From Afipia sp. P52-10 (lineage in GTDB: Bacteria > Pseudomonadota > Alphaproteobacteria > Rhizobiales > Xanthobacteraceae), in assembly GCF_000516555.1 (NCBI RefSeq), contig NZ_AZSJ01000003.1, positions 1,220,746 to 1,284,745 on the forward strand: a stretch of 64,000 nt of DNA. The letters run 5' to 3'. Shown here piece after piece: positions 16,174 to 24,677 of the stretch (position 1 is the first letter of the stretch; each line of letters starts with the position of its first letter). Position numbers and translations under genes: made by a program. Below the pieces are notes generated by a model that saw nothing but the letters and a program-made list of their open reading frames with translations, did not search any database and was not told the DNA's origin.

Positions 16174-17349
16174 TTAGCGCTCCACACACATGGCGATGCC
16201 CATGCCGCCGCCGATGCACAACGTGGCCAATCCTTTCTTGGCGTCGCGCTTCTGCATCTCGTGCAGCAGCGTCACCAGCACCCGCGTCCCGGACGCCCCG
16301 ATCGGATGCCCGATGGCGATCGCGCCGCCGTTGACGTTGACCTTCGAGGTATCCCAGCCGAGGTCCTTGTTAACGGCACAAGCCTGGGCTGCGAACGCCT
16401 CGTTGGCCTCGATCAGATCGAGATCGGCGGCATTCCAGCCAGCCTTCTTCAAGGCGCTGCGCGAGGCCGGGATCGGCCCGGTGCCCATGATCGCCGGATC
16501 GACGCCAGCCTGCGCCCAGGAGGCGATGCGCGCCAGCGGCGTCTTGCCTTCCTTCGCAGCCTGGCTCGCCCGCATCAGCACGACGGCCGCAGCGCCGTCA
16601 TTGATGCCCGAAGCATTGGCTGCGGTGACGGTGCCGTCCTTCTGAAACGCAGGACGCAGGCCGGCGATGCTGTCGACCGTCACGCCGGGCTTGATGTACT
16701 CGTCTTTATCGACGACCACGTCGCCCTTGCGGGTCTTGAGGGTGACCGGAACGATTTCATCCTTGAACTTGCCGGCCTTCTGCGCGGCCTCGGCCTTCTG
16801 CTGGGAGGCGGCGGCGAACTCGTCCTGCTGCTGGCGGGTGATCTGCCACTGCTTGGCGACGTTCTCGGCAGTGGTGCCCATGTGATAGCCGTTGAAGGCA
16901 TCCCACAGGCCGTCCTTGATCATCGTATCGACGAATTCGAGGCTGCCCATCTTATGGCCGCCGCGCAGGTACTGCGCATGGGGCGACAGGGTCATCGATT
17001 CCTGGCCGCCAGCGACGACGATGTCGGAATCGCCGTTCATCAGCGCCTGGTAACCGAGTGCGACCGAACGCAGGCCCGAGCCGCACACTTGGTTCACGAT
17101 CCACGCCGGCGCACCGATTGGCACCCCTGCATTGATAGAGGCCTGCCGGGCCGGGTTTTGGCCTTGGGCGGCGGTGAGAATCTGACCGAGGATCACCTCG
17201 GACACGCGTTCGCCCTCGACACCCGCGCGCTCCAGCGCAGCCTTGATGACCACCGCGCCAAGGTCGTGTGCCGGGGTGCTGGCAAACGCGCCGTTGAAAC
17301 TGCCGACGGCGGTGCGAGCGGCGCTGACGATGACGACATCGTCTTTCAT
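16174..17349 (-). CDS. phbA: Acetyl-CoA acetyltransferase (beta-ketothiolase)
   Basis: 391-residue biosynthetic thiolase that condenses two acetyl-CoA to acetoacetyl-CoA, first step of PHB synthesis. The nucleophile is Cys89 in [11 protein letters not shown]; the second active-site group is visible as [14 protein letters not shown] (His) and [14 protein letters not shown] (Cys) near the C-terminus. Length and motifs match PhaA/PhbA rather than the degradative thiolases. AAGGAG stands close before the ATG. A four-unit 14-bp tandem repeat lies just upstream, between this gene and the divergent phaR (separate entry). Confidence 0.96.
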   Translation of the reverse strand: MKDDVVIVSAARTAVGSFNGAFASTPAHDLGAVVIKAALERAGVEGERVSEVILGQILTAAQGQNPARQASINAGVPIGAPAWIVNQVCGSGLRSVALGYQALMNGDSDIVVAGGQESMTLSPHAQYLRGGHKMGSLEFVDTMIKDGLWDAFNGYHMGTTAENVAKQWQITRQQQDEFAAASQQKAEAAQKAGKFKDEIVPVTLKTRKGDVVVDKDEYIKPGVTVDSIAGLRPAFQKDGTVTAANASGINDGAAAVVLMRASQAAKEGKTPLARIASWAQAGVDPAIMGTGPIPASRSALKKAGWNAADLDLIEANEAFAAQACAVNKDLGWDTSKVNVNGGAIAIGHPIGASGTRVLVTLLHEMQKRDAKKGLATLCIGGGMGIAMCVER

Positions 17350-17730
17350 GGGGAAACTCCTTGGCTTGAGGTCGGGGACTTGAAGTCGGTCGCTTGAAAT
17401 CTGTGGCTTGAGGTCTGTCGGCGTCTCGAGATCGTCTTTGTGCGGACGTCGCTCGTCCGGTACACGGGCAACTGACAGCGCGCTACGCGGACGAACCAGA
17501 TCGCCCGCATCCTGTGAAGCCCGCGAAAGCGTGTCAATCGCCTTACGCGATATAATAGCCTGGCCCGCAACGCACCAGCCTCGGAGCGCTCCCGGCGCAG
17601 ATTAACCCGACCCGCACAAAACGGTAGCCGAAGCCTGCTGAAAATGCTTACCTTGCTGCGACGCGCCAATCAGCGCGGCCCGGGCCGCTTCCGGACGGGT
17701 TCCCGCCCCTTGTTGTTTTAGCGAGTGTCC
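17350..17730. promoter_or_regulatory. Divergent phbA-phaR spacer with a 14-bp tandem repeat
   Basis: 381 bases between divergent genes. At 17365-17420 four exact-length 14-bp units follow each other (plus strand: CTTGAGGTCGGGGA, CTTGAAGTCGGTCG, CTTGAAATCTGTGG, CTTGAGGTCTGTCG), starting 16 bases upstream of the phbA start codon and lying within its leader or promoter. The CTTGA and the central TC are invariant. I see no gene in the rest. Confidence 0.7.
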
Positions 17731-18327
17731 ATGGCGAAATCGGAAGAACCCATCACCATCAAGAAATACGCGAACCGGCGGCTCTACAACACGGGGACGA
17801 GTACCTACGTGACGCTGGAAGACCTCGCCACCATGGTCAAGAACGGCGAGGATTTCCTGGTCTACGATGCCAAGACCGGCGACGACATCACGCGCTCGGT
17901 GCTCGCGCAGATCATCTTCGAGCAGGAGAACAAGGCGGGACAGAACCTGCTGCCGACCACGTTCTTACGCCAACTGATCCGCTTCTACGGCGATAGCATG
18001 CAGATGCTGGTGCCGCGCTTTCTCGAACAATCGATCGATAATCTCACGCGCGAGCAGGAGAAGTATCGCGATCAGATGAAACAGGCTTTCGGCGGCATGG
18101 GCGCCTTCGGGCCGCTGGAAGAGCAGGTTCGCCGCAACATGGAGATGTTCGAGCGGACATTCTCGATGTTCAAGCCGTTCACCGCCCCCCGCCGCAGCGA
18201 GCCTGCCACCGAGAAGCCGGCGGAAGACACCGCCAAGACCGCGGACGATATCGAGACGCTGCGTCGCCAGATGAAGGAAATGCAGGAAAAGCTCGAGAAG
18301 ATGTCGAAGGAGCCCGACAAGGGCTGA
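17731..18327 (+). CDS. phaR: Polyhydroxyalkanoate synthesis repressor PhaR
   Basis: 198-residue DNA-binding repressor that also senses PHB granules. The N-terminal PHB/PHA accumulation-regulator domain is unmistakable: EEPITIKKYANRRLYNTG and STYVTLEDLATMVKNGEDFLVYDAKTGDDITRSVLAQIIFEQE. The second domain (FLRQLIRFYGDSMQMLVPRFLEQSI) follows, and the C-terminus has a coiled-coil (about 170-195; ETLRRQMKEMQEKLEKM). ATG 17731 is preferred over GTG two codons earlier. Divergent from phbA, it probably controls phbA, phbB and phasins by binding TGC-type dyads. Confidence 0.95.
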   Translation: MAKSEEPITIKKYANRRLYNTGTSTYVTLEDLATMVKNGEDFLVYDAKTGDDITRSVLAQIIFEQENKAGQNLLPTTFLRQLIRFYGDSMQMLVPRFLEQSIDNLTREQEKYRDQMKQAFGGMGAFGPLEEQVRRNMEMFERTFSMFKPFTAPRRSEPATEKPAEDTAKTADDIETLRRQMKEMQEKLEKMSKEPDKG

Positions 18328-18367
18328 TCCGCACGGCTTCAGGCCCAAGCAGACCATGCGCGTATCC

Positions 18368-18387
18368 GCACCGGCATTAACCGGTGC
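18368..18387. terminator. Hairpin between convergent phaR and the GGDEF/EAL gene
   Basis: GCACCGG (18368-18374) and CCGGTGC (18381-18387) make a perfect 7-bp stem with a 6-base loop, 40 bases after the phaR stop and 40 before the stop of the convergent gene. No T-run follows on either strand, so termination efficiency is uncertain. Confidence 0.4.
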
Positions 18388-18427
18388 AGCGCCTTAGGCC
18401 TTAAAATTCCTGACGGCGTTCCTGACG

Positions 18428-20137
18428 TCAGAGCGAGCCGCCCAGAACCGTTCTTGGCGTGGCCGCAGACGACCGGACCGCACCGGCAGCGGCGACCCAC
18501 GGCTTTTCATCCGACGCGAGGCCGATGAATCGTCCCTGGATGTAATCACATCCCCAGCCACGCAACAGCGCCGCGGCCTCCGCATCCTGCACCCATTCGG
18601 CGACGGTCTGCAGGCCGAGCCGCCGCGCGAGATCGATCAGCGTCTGCACGAAGGCGCGATCGTCGTGGGAGTGCACGACATTCTGCACGAATGCACCGTC
18701 GATCTTGACGATGTCCACGCCGAGCCGCCGCAGATTGCGGAACGACGTATAGCCCGCACCGAAATCATCGATCGCGATCCGGCAGCCGTGGTTCTTCAGC
18801 CGCGTCACGAAGTGGCGGACATCGTCGAGATGGCGGATCGCCACCGTCTCGGTGATTTCGACGATCAGGCGCTGGGTGATCGAGGGGTTCGCCCGCAAGC
18901 ACGCCTCAATGCTGCTCCACCAGTCCGGATCGGTGGTCGTCTCCGGCGAGATGTTGAGGCTGAGCTGCACCAAGGGCGACGCCGCAAGCTCGGCCAACAC
19001 CAATTCGAGCACGCGGTGATCGACCAGGCGGATCAGGCCGAGCTTTTCCGCCACCGGGACGATGTCGGGCGCGAGCACCAGCCCTTCGTCATGTTGCACA
19101 CGGACCAGCGATTCGTAGAACGCCGGCTCGTGGGTGTCGGCCCGCACCACCGGCTCGAACGCGACCACGAGGCGGCGATCGTTGAGCGCAGTGACGATCT
19201 CGTCGGTGACGCGGATGTTCACCCGCCGTTGCGCATCGCGCTCGACATTCGGCAGCCAAGAGGCGAACGAGCCCGCGCGGCGGGTCTTGGCCATCTCCAG
19301 CGCCTCCTGGGCCCGGCTAATGACGTCGTCGGTCAGCCTGGCATAGCGCGGCACATTTACGCCGCCGATCGAAATGGTGACGGAGACCGGCCCCAATTTG
19401 GTCGGCACCACCTCGTCGCGGATGCAGGCCAGGAAGCGCTCCGCCGCGACCTTCATGTCGTCAGTCGAGCAGTTCTTCAGGATCAGCCCCAGCTTGTTGC
19501 CCGAGAAGCGGCCGAGCGCATCGCCGCCTCGCAGCCGCAGGCGGATCCGCACCGCAACCTCGCGGATCACCTCGTCGGCGACATCGAAGCCGAACGCATC
19601 GTTGATCCGGGCGAGATGATCAATCGCCACCACCAGGAACGAGAACGAGGCGCGGAAGCGATTCGCCTCCTCGATCGCTTCGGCGAGGGCTGCGATCAAC
19701 TGGGTCCGGTTCAATTCGCCGGTCAGCGGATCCTGCTGCGACAGCCGCAGCAACTGCTCCTCGCGGGCATGGCGCTCGTTGATGGCCCGCATCACGCCGT
19801 ATGCGCGCACGGGCCGGCCGGAAGCATCAGCGAACCAGCGGCCGGTTTCCTCGATCCAAATCAGCGGCGCCGAACTCGCCAGCCGCAGCCCGTATTCGAC
19901 CTGATAGGGCACACCCGTGCCCGCATCCTGCGTCGAAGTATCGGCCATCGCATCATTGCGCGCGGATCGCACCGGCTCGATCCGTCTGGCGAACGCGCTG
20001 GCGGATGCAAGGACATCCGCAGGAAAATGCGGCAGCAGGCCCTTAACGCCGCCGCCCCAGGTCATGGTGTCGGCGGCGATATCCCAGACAAAACTGGCTT
20101 GATCGAGTGACGTCAGAATCTGGTCTGTTTCGATCAT
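18428..20137 (-). CDS. PAS-like/GGDEF/EAL protein with degenerate GGDEF
   Basis: 569-residue cytosolic c-di-GMP protein. A PAS-like sensor region (about 1-130, ending SGRPVRAYGVMRAINERH) precedes a GGDEF domain (about 140-300) whose catalytic loop reads GRFSGNKLGLIL, that is SGNKL in place of GGDEF, so cyclase activity should be lost. The EAL domain (about 310-555) keeps E-x-L-x-R as ESLVR, the NISPETTT strand, the EITETVA glutamate, the metal-site IDDFGAGYTSFRNL, IVKIDGAFV lysine and IQGRF glutamine; the TVAEGVE motif is altered to TVAEWVQ. An active or GTP-tuned phosphodiesterase is likely; a pure sensor is possible. No membrane segments. Confidence 0.88.
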   Translation of the reverse strand: MIETDQILTSLDQASFVWDIAADTMTWGGGVKGLLPHFPADVLASASAFARRIEPVRSARNDAMADTSTQDAGTGVPYQVEYGLRLASSAPLIWIEETGRWFADASGRPVRAYGVMRAINERHAREEQLLRLSQQDPLTGELNRTQLIAALAEAIEEANRFRASFSFLVVAIDHLARINDAFGFDVADEVIREVAVRIRLRLRGGDALGRFSGNKLGLILKNCSTDDMKVAAERFLACIRDEVVPTKLGPVSVTISIGGVNVPRYARLTDDVISRAQEALEMAKTRRAGSFASWLPNVERDAQRRVNIRVTDEIVTALNDRRLVVAFEPVVRADTHEPAFYESLVRVQHDEGLVLAPDIVPVAEKLGLIRLVDHRVLELVLAELAASPLVQLSLNISPETTTDPDWWSSIEACLRANPSITQRLIVEITETVAIRHLDDVRHFVTRLKNHGCRIAIDDFGAGYTSFRNLRRLGVDIVKIDGAFVQNVVHSHDDRAFVQTLIDLARRLGLQTVAEWVQDAEAAALLRGWGCDYIQGRFIGLASDEKPWVAAAGAVRSSAATPRTVLGGSL

Positions 20138-20360
20138 CGGTCAGAACATGCAGCTCGCGTCATTCCGGCACGCACAAGGGCAAGCAGGCCGGAGCATGAT
20201 TGCCGATTTTCGATAAACGATACGCCGAACTCCTGAAGATTTTGGAAAACGCGCGGTATTGTGACACAGGAGTTAACGAAAGATTTTCCGAAAGACCGCG
20301 GCGGCATGCCGCTTGCGAGTCCGAATCTGGCAAGGAGAGATTGTCCCAGTTCAGGACAGG

Positions 20361-20669
20361 ATGGCAATGGCAGACGCGGCAGCAAGCGAATTCAAAGCGT
20401 CAGAACCGGGCGCCGATGTCCCGGCAGCGGCAGGCCGCGCACTGGTGCCGTTAACCGAAGCGGCCGCCTCCGCCGAGCTGGTCCACCGCAATCCGCGCCC
20501 GGACGCATCCTTTGTCGTCCAGTTGATCGCAACCGCTGCCCACGCGCCGCAGACGCGACCGTTGCGCCGCGCCTGCTCGGGCACCGGCGCGAGGGCCTAC
20601 AAGGGTTTCGTAATCCGCCAAATCGCAGCGGATATGGTTTCTGGACAAGCGCTCTCGCGGATGGCGTGA
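20361..20669 (+). CDS. Small conserved uncharacterised protein
   Basis: 102-residue protein. The central segment RALVPLTEAAASAELVHRNPRPDASFVVQLIATAAHAPQTRPLRRA, followed by a Y-K-x-F motif, resembles small Rhizobiales proteins with an RPDAxFVxQLIAT...PQTR core that I remember from Bradyrhizobium relatives; function unknown. No signal peptide, no membrane helix. AGGACAGG precedes ATG 20361; a second ATG two codons later is possible and has better spacing. It is divergent from the GGDEF/EAL gene and converges on the membrane protein at 20695. The frame continues open upstream to 20313. Confidence 0.55.
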   Translation: MAMADAAASEFKASEPGADVPAAAGRALVPLTEAAASAELVHRNPRPDASFVVQLIATAAHAPQTRPLRRACSGTGARAYKGFVIRQIAADMVSGQALSRMA

Positions 20670-20694
20670 TCCGATCACCGGCAGCTTCGCCGCT

Positions 20695-21324
20695 TCAGCG
20701 GCGCGGAACGACCGTCGGTTCAGGTGACTGGGCGTCCTGATCTGACGTCATCGACGTCTCGCGATGGCCAGTCTCCTCCACCGGTGGCTTGGGCGGCGGC
20801 GGAATGATCACATCAGGTGCAGCCTGGGATGCGGGCGGCGGAGCCGGCGTCGGCTCGGCCTGCACCGGCGCGGGGGCGACAACCGGCGGGGCGGCAGGAC
20901 GCTCCACCTCGACCGGCGCGGGAGCCGGCGCCACGCGCGCAGCTTTCGGCCGCACGGCGCGGATGGTGATGCCGGCGATAACATCCACGAACGCCAACAG
21001 CGTCAGCAGGAAGAAGGTCGAATTGCCGAACTGCTTCTGCGGCAGCATCGCGAACTCGGCGGCGGCGGCCGCGAACACGATGAACGACAGCAGATGATCG
21101 GTGAAATACTTCGCCCCCGGCCGCGCCGCCTTCGTCACTTCGAAATACAGGAGCAGCATGCCGAGCGCGATCAGCACGTCGCCGAAGGTGAAGGTCCAGG
21201 CGGTCTGCGAGGGCAGGACGAGCGTATAGACCGGCGTGGTTAGATCCACGTCGGGCATGAGAAACGCGACGATGTTGACGATCGCGAGCGGAATCAGCAG
21301 CAGCGGGAAACCGATCATCGACAT
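20695..21324 (-). CDS. Membrane protein with Pro-rich cytoplasmic tail
   Basis: 209-residue protein. Four hydrophobic helices fill residues 1-125 (MIGFPLLLIPLAIVNIVAFL; GDVLIALGMLLLYFEV; DHLLSFIVFAAAAAEFAML; STFFLLTLLAFVDVIAGITI), followed by an 80-residue Pro/Ala/Val/Glu-rich tail with many P-A and P-P pairs, ending in Ser/Asp/Gln. The helical part recurs in Rhizobiales as an uncharacterised membrane protein. The tail is likely disordered and could tether a partner. It stands alone; rpmF is about 200 bases away on the same strand. Confidence 0.75.
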   Translation of the reverse strand: MSMIGFPLLLIPLAIVNIVAFLMPDVDLTTPVYTLVLPSQTAWTFTFGDVLIALGMLLLYFEVTKAARPGAKYFTDHLLSFIVFAAAAAEFAMLPQKQFGNSTFFLLTLLAFVDVIAGITIRAVRPKAARVAPAPAPVEVERPAAPPVVAPAPVQAEPTPAPPPASQAAPDVIIPPPPKPPVEETGHRETSMTSDQDAQSPEPTVVPRR

Positions 21325-21531
21325 CGGCGGGCCTTCCTGAGCGAATCAAGAATCAAAGGATCGGGGTCAACCGTCCCGTGTGCAAGCCTCGAAACCTGCA
21401 GGTCTGAGAGCCGAAACTCCCGGCCGCCGCATGTTGTCTCGAAGCTCTGTAAATCTCGGAGCCCCGTCGCCCGCCAAAAGGCGCCGCCCGTCCTCGTCAC
21501 GAGCGGCGCACCCGATGCGCATGATGCGCGA

Positions 21532-21714
21532 TCAGGATTCCTTCTTCTTCAAAACCTGGCGACCCTTGTACATGCCGGTCTTGAGGTCGAGATGGTGCGG
21601 GCGGCGCAGCTCACCCGAATCCTTGTCCTCGACATAGGTCGGCTTCTTGAGGGCGTCTGCCGAACGGCGCATGCCGCGGCGGGAAGGCGAGGTTTTGCGT
21701 CTCGGAACGGCCAT
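21532..21714 (-). CDS. rpmF: 50S ribosomal protein L32
   Basis: 60-residue L32 of the large ribosomal subunit. The start [22 protein letters not shown] is diagnostic, and the C-terminal half, [24 protein letters not shown], matches alphaproteobacterial L32. It lacks the zinc cysteines of some L32 forms, as is usual in this class. It is followed on the same strand by the membrane-tail gene and preceded by mtgA, with a spacer holding a GATC repeat palindrome. Confidence 0.97.
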   Translation of the reverse strand: MAVPRRKTSPSRRGMRRSADALKKPTYVEDKDSGELRRPHHLDLKTGMYKGRQVLKKKES

Positions 21715-21773
21715 AACAAAGTGTCCTTGAACTCATGTTCGCGCGCGCCGCGCGCATGGAAACCACCGATCAC

Positions 21774-21823
21774 AGCGTGATCTTTCCGGAAAACCGGCGA
21801 TCCACCTTTCCGGATCATGCTCG
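21774..21823. repeat. GGATCATGC-type imperfect palindrome
   Basis: AGCGTGATC-TTTCCGGAAAA on the left and TTTCCGGATCATGCT on the right form an imperfect inverted repeat of the same family as 13903-13952. It lies in the spacer upstream of rpmF and may overlap its promoter or end mtgA transcription. Confidence 0.55.
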
Positions 21824-21911
21824 TGAATGAGCCGCGCTTATAAAGGATGGCTGCGGCCAATTCCAGTCCCGGAACAGCTCTTATGATGGCTGATTCCGCT
21901 TAAAATCAGGC

Positions 21912-22640
21912 TTAGCGGCCGGATTTGCCGGAACCGGGCCTAAAACCAGGCCTGAGACAGGCAGCGATTTCCGGCGCACCGCGGGCGCGCGCCACATAGC
22001 GTGCGGCGATCCGACGAACGCCAGGCCCCGGATTGCGGGCGCTGCGGGTCACCGGATTGGGCAGGACGGCAGCCATCAGCGCCGCCTCGTGCGGCGACAG
22101 GGAGCGGGCGGAGCGGCCGAACGCATGTCGAGCCCCCGCCTCCGCCCCAAACTGGCCATCCGGTCCCCACTCGGCGATGTTCAGGTAGATTTCCAGCACC
22201 CGCCGCTTCGGCAGGATCAGATCGATCCAGAGCGCGAGGGGGAATTCCAGCCCTTTGCGGATGATGCTGCGCCCGCCCCACAGGAACAGGTTCTTGGCGA
22301 CCTGCTGGGTGATGGTGGAGCCGCCGCGTGCAAAATCGCCATCCTGGGCATCGTCGAGCACCTCCTGCACCGCGTCCCAGTCGATGCCGTTATGACTGCA
22401 GAATTTCGCATCCTCGCTCGAGATCACCGTCAACGGCAGTACCGGCGCCATATCGGCGAGGTCTACCCACTCCCGCGTGACAGTCTGCCCAGTGAACCAC
22501 CGGGCGAGCATCAGCGTCGAAACCGGATGACCGACGCCGTAGAGCGGAACCAGCGCATAAGGCAGCGCCAGCAACAGAATGACGAGGATGACCAGCGTTC
22601 GGAACAGCCGCAGGACGGGATTGCGCGATCGATAGGCCAT
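21912..22640 (-). CDS. mtgA: Monofunctional biosynthetic peptidoglycan transglycosylase
   Basis: 242-residue GT51 glycosyltransferase that polymerises lipid II glycan strands. One N-terminal membrane anchor (about 10-35; [20 protein letters not shown]) precedes the catalytic domain: the general-base Glu in [15 protein letters not shown], the [16 protein letters not shown] motif, [32 protein letters not shown] and [24 protein letters not shown]. No transpeptidase domain follows, so it is MtgA and not a class A PBP. It is divergent from the polyprenyl synthase gene across 118 bases. Confidence 0.96.
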   Translation of the reverse strand: MAYRSRNPVLRLFRTLVILVILLLALPYALVPLYGVGHPVSTLMLARWFTGQTVTREWVDLADMAPVLPLTVISSEDAKFCSHNGIDWDAVQEVLDDAQDGDFARGGSTITQQVAKNLFLWGGRSIIRKGLEFPLALWIDLILPKRRVLEIYLNIAEWGPDGQFGAEAGARHAFGRSARSLSPHEAALMAAVLPNPVTRSARNPGPGVRRIAARYVARARGAPEIAACLRPGFRPGSGKSGR

Positions 22641-22758
22641 GACGTCGGCAACCCGCCCCTTTCAACGCTGCATTATCCGGTTAACCCTTTGATCGGAAAG
22701 GCCTGTGTCGTCGAATGTCAAGTCTGGCACGGATTGACGAGTTCCGCGTCTTGATTGA

Positions 22759-23718
22759 ATGTCGGCCCGAATGGCCCCCTCACAACGGTTTGATATGAAC
22801 GCGACTTCCGGAAAACCTTTCACCCAGCGCCTCGAAGCCACCGCCTCTGCCACCGAAGCGCTGCTGCTCGAACTCCTCGCGGATAAGCCGCTCGAAAACG
22901 AGATCATTCGCCCGCAGCGGCTACTCGAGGCCATGCGATATGGCAGCCTCAATGGCGGCAAGCGGCTGCGACCATTCCTCGTCGTCGAAAGCGCCGCATT
23001 GTTCGACGTGCCGCACAGCGCCGCGCTGCTCGCCGGCGCCGCGCTTGAGAGCATCCACTGCTATTCGCTGATCCATGACGACCTGCCGTCGATGGACAAC
23101 AGCGATCTGCGGCGCGGCAAGCCGACCGCCCACAAGCAGTTCGACGAGGCGACCGCAATCCTCGCAGGCGACGCGCTGTTGACCATTGCCTTCGACATCA
23201 TCACCCGCGACGAGATCCACCCCAAGGCCGAGGTGAGGCTGAAGCTGACGCGGGCCCTGGCACGCGCATCCGGCATCGGCGGCATGGCCGGCGGGCAGAT
23301 GATGGATCTCGCCGGCGAAGGCCGCTTCGGCGACAAGACCCCGCCGGACGTGGAGAAGCTGCAGCAGATGAAGACGGGCGCTTTGCTGCATTTCGGCTGC
23401 ATCGCCGGCGGCCTGCTCGGTGAGGCTTCGGTCAAGGACTACGCCGCACTCGACATCTATGGCAAGGCGCTCGGTGAAGCCTTCCAGATCGCCGACGACC
23501 TGCTCGATCTGGAAAGCGACGCGGCGACGCTCGGCAAGCCGGCCGGGCAGGACGATGCGCTCGGCAAGACCACTTTCGTCACCCTGCTCGGCGTCGATGG
23601 CGCCAGACAGCGGCTGAAAAATCTCGTCAGCAAAGCCGACGAGGCGCTCGCGGGCTTCGGCGACCGCGCCGACGTGCTGCGCGCCACCGCGCGCTTCGTC
23701 GCCGAACGGCAGAACTAG
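22759..23718 (+). CDS. ispA: Polyprenyl diphosphate synthase (farnesyl/geranylgeranyl type)
   Basis: 319-residue trans-isoprenyl synthase that condenses IPP with allylic diphosphates. The first Asp-rich motif is DDLPSMDN in SLIHDDLPSMDNSDLRRGKPT; the second is FQIADDLLDLESD. NGGKRLRPFLVVE, the GGQMMDLAGEG loop and KTGALLHFG are also typical of the IspA/CrtE short-chain group. The residues before the first motif (ESIHCYSLIH) are those of short-chain enzymes making C15-C20 products; which one cannot be told. Start could instead be ATG 22795 (MNATSGKPFTQRLE); neither has a clear ribosome-binding site. The symbol is assigned by family, not orthology. Confidence 0.85.
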   Translation: MSARMAPSQRFDMNATSGKPFTQRLEATASATEALLLELLADKPLENEIIRPQRLLEAMRYGSLNGGKRLRPFLVVESAALFDVPHSAALLAGAALESIHCYSLIHDDLPSMDNSDLRRGKPTAHKQFDEATAILAGDALLTIAFDIITRDEIHPKAEVRLKLTRALARASGIGGMAGGQMMDLAGEGRFGDKTPPDVEKLQQMKTGALLHFGCIAGGLLGEASVKDYAALDIYGKALGEAFQIADDLLDLESDAATLGKPAGQDDALGKTTFVTLLGVDGARQRLKNLVSKADEALAGFGDRADVLRATARFVAERQN

Positions 23719-23901
23719 GGCATGGCGGCCGAGCTGCGGAAACCGGTTTCGGACATGACCATGCCGAATCCAGCGCGGCGCGGCCCGTCAGCTTCGGCAA
23801 ACCTCAAGCAAAACCGGATGCGCGCAGACCTTCCGGCATTGGCATCCAGTGCGGCGATCCGCGCAGCAAACGCCCCGCCGCATCGTTGAGGCCCGCCCGC
23901 C

Positions 23902-24585
23902 ATGAACGAAATCGATCATCATGCGCAAATGCTGGATCGCTTTCGTTCGATGTCGCGGCCGATGCGCTTCTTTCGGTCGCGCATGCGGCTGTGGGTTTCG
24001 ATCGCCGCCGGCATCATCACCCTGCTGGCATTGCCTGCTGACTGGCGGCTGCCGAGCCGCGTGCTGATCGCCTGGGACGTGATCGCTGCACTTTACCTGA
24101 CCCTGGCTTATACGATGGTCTGGAAGACCAAACCCTCGATCATCCGGAGGCATGCCTTGATCCAGGATGACGGCCGGTTCGTCATCCTGATCTTCACAGC
24201 GGCAGCCGCCCTCGCAAGCCTCGGCGCGATCATGGCGGAGTTCGGCGCGGCCGGGCGCACGCCGCTGCAAATCGCCTTCGCGATCACGACCGTCGTGCTG
24301 TCCTGGGTGATGGTGCACACGATTTTCGCGCTGCATTACGCGCATGAATACTATCGCAAGCAGGAGGCGGGCAGCGGCCTCAGCTTTCCCGGCGACGACA
24401 AGCCGGACTACTGGGACTTCGCCTACTTCGCCTTCGTGATCGGCATGACGGCGCAGACCTCGGACGTTGCGATCACCGACCGCACGATCCGCCGGACGGC
24501 GGTCGCCCACGGCATCGTCTCGTTCATCTTCAACACCGCGCTGCTCGCGCTGATGGTCAACATCGCCGCCAGCGCGATCAGTTGA
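23902..24585 (+). CDS. DUF1345 family membrane protein
   Basis: 227-residue inner-membrane protein of the DUF1345 family, with five predicted hydrophobic segments: LWVSIAAGIITLLAL, VLIAWDVIAALYLTLAY, FVILIFTAAAALASLGAIM, IAFAITTVVLSWVMVHTIFAL and a C-terminal GIVSFIFNTALLALMVNIA. The family motif HTIFALHYAHEYY and the YWDFAYFAFVIGMTAQTSDV loop are present; these resemble two-pore or K+-channel-like folds, but the function is not established. It starts 183 bases after the polyprenyl synthase and 68 before the antiporter gene, all on one strand. Confidence 0.86.
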   Translation: MNEIDHHAQMLDRFRSMSRPMRFFRSRMRLWVSIAAGIITLLALPADWRLPSRVLIAWDVIAALYLTLAYTMVWKTKPSIIRRHALIQDDGRFVILIFTAAAALASLGAIMAEFGAAGRTPLQIAFAITTVVLSWVMVHTIFALHYAHEYYRKQEAGSGLSFPGDDKPDYWDFAYFAFVIGMTAQTSDVAITDRTIRRTAVAHGIVSFIFNTALLALMVNIAASAIS

Positions 24586-24677
24586 AGGCGTCCAGGCCGA
24601 ATATCGCCACATCCGGTACCGGACCGTATTGACCGCCGCGGCGGCACGCGCCAATGACAGTCCCCGAGGAGACCGTC

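Noticed and set aside
14977..18327. Complete PHB biosynthesis operon
   Set aside because: phaC (synthase) is absent, and phbA and phbB are separated by a strong terminator.
18368..18387. Confident rho-independent terminator for phaR
   Set aside because: The hairpin is real but no T-run follows; kept only as a low-confidence entry.
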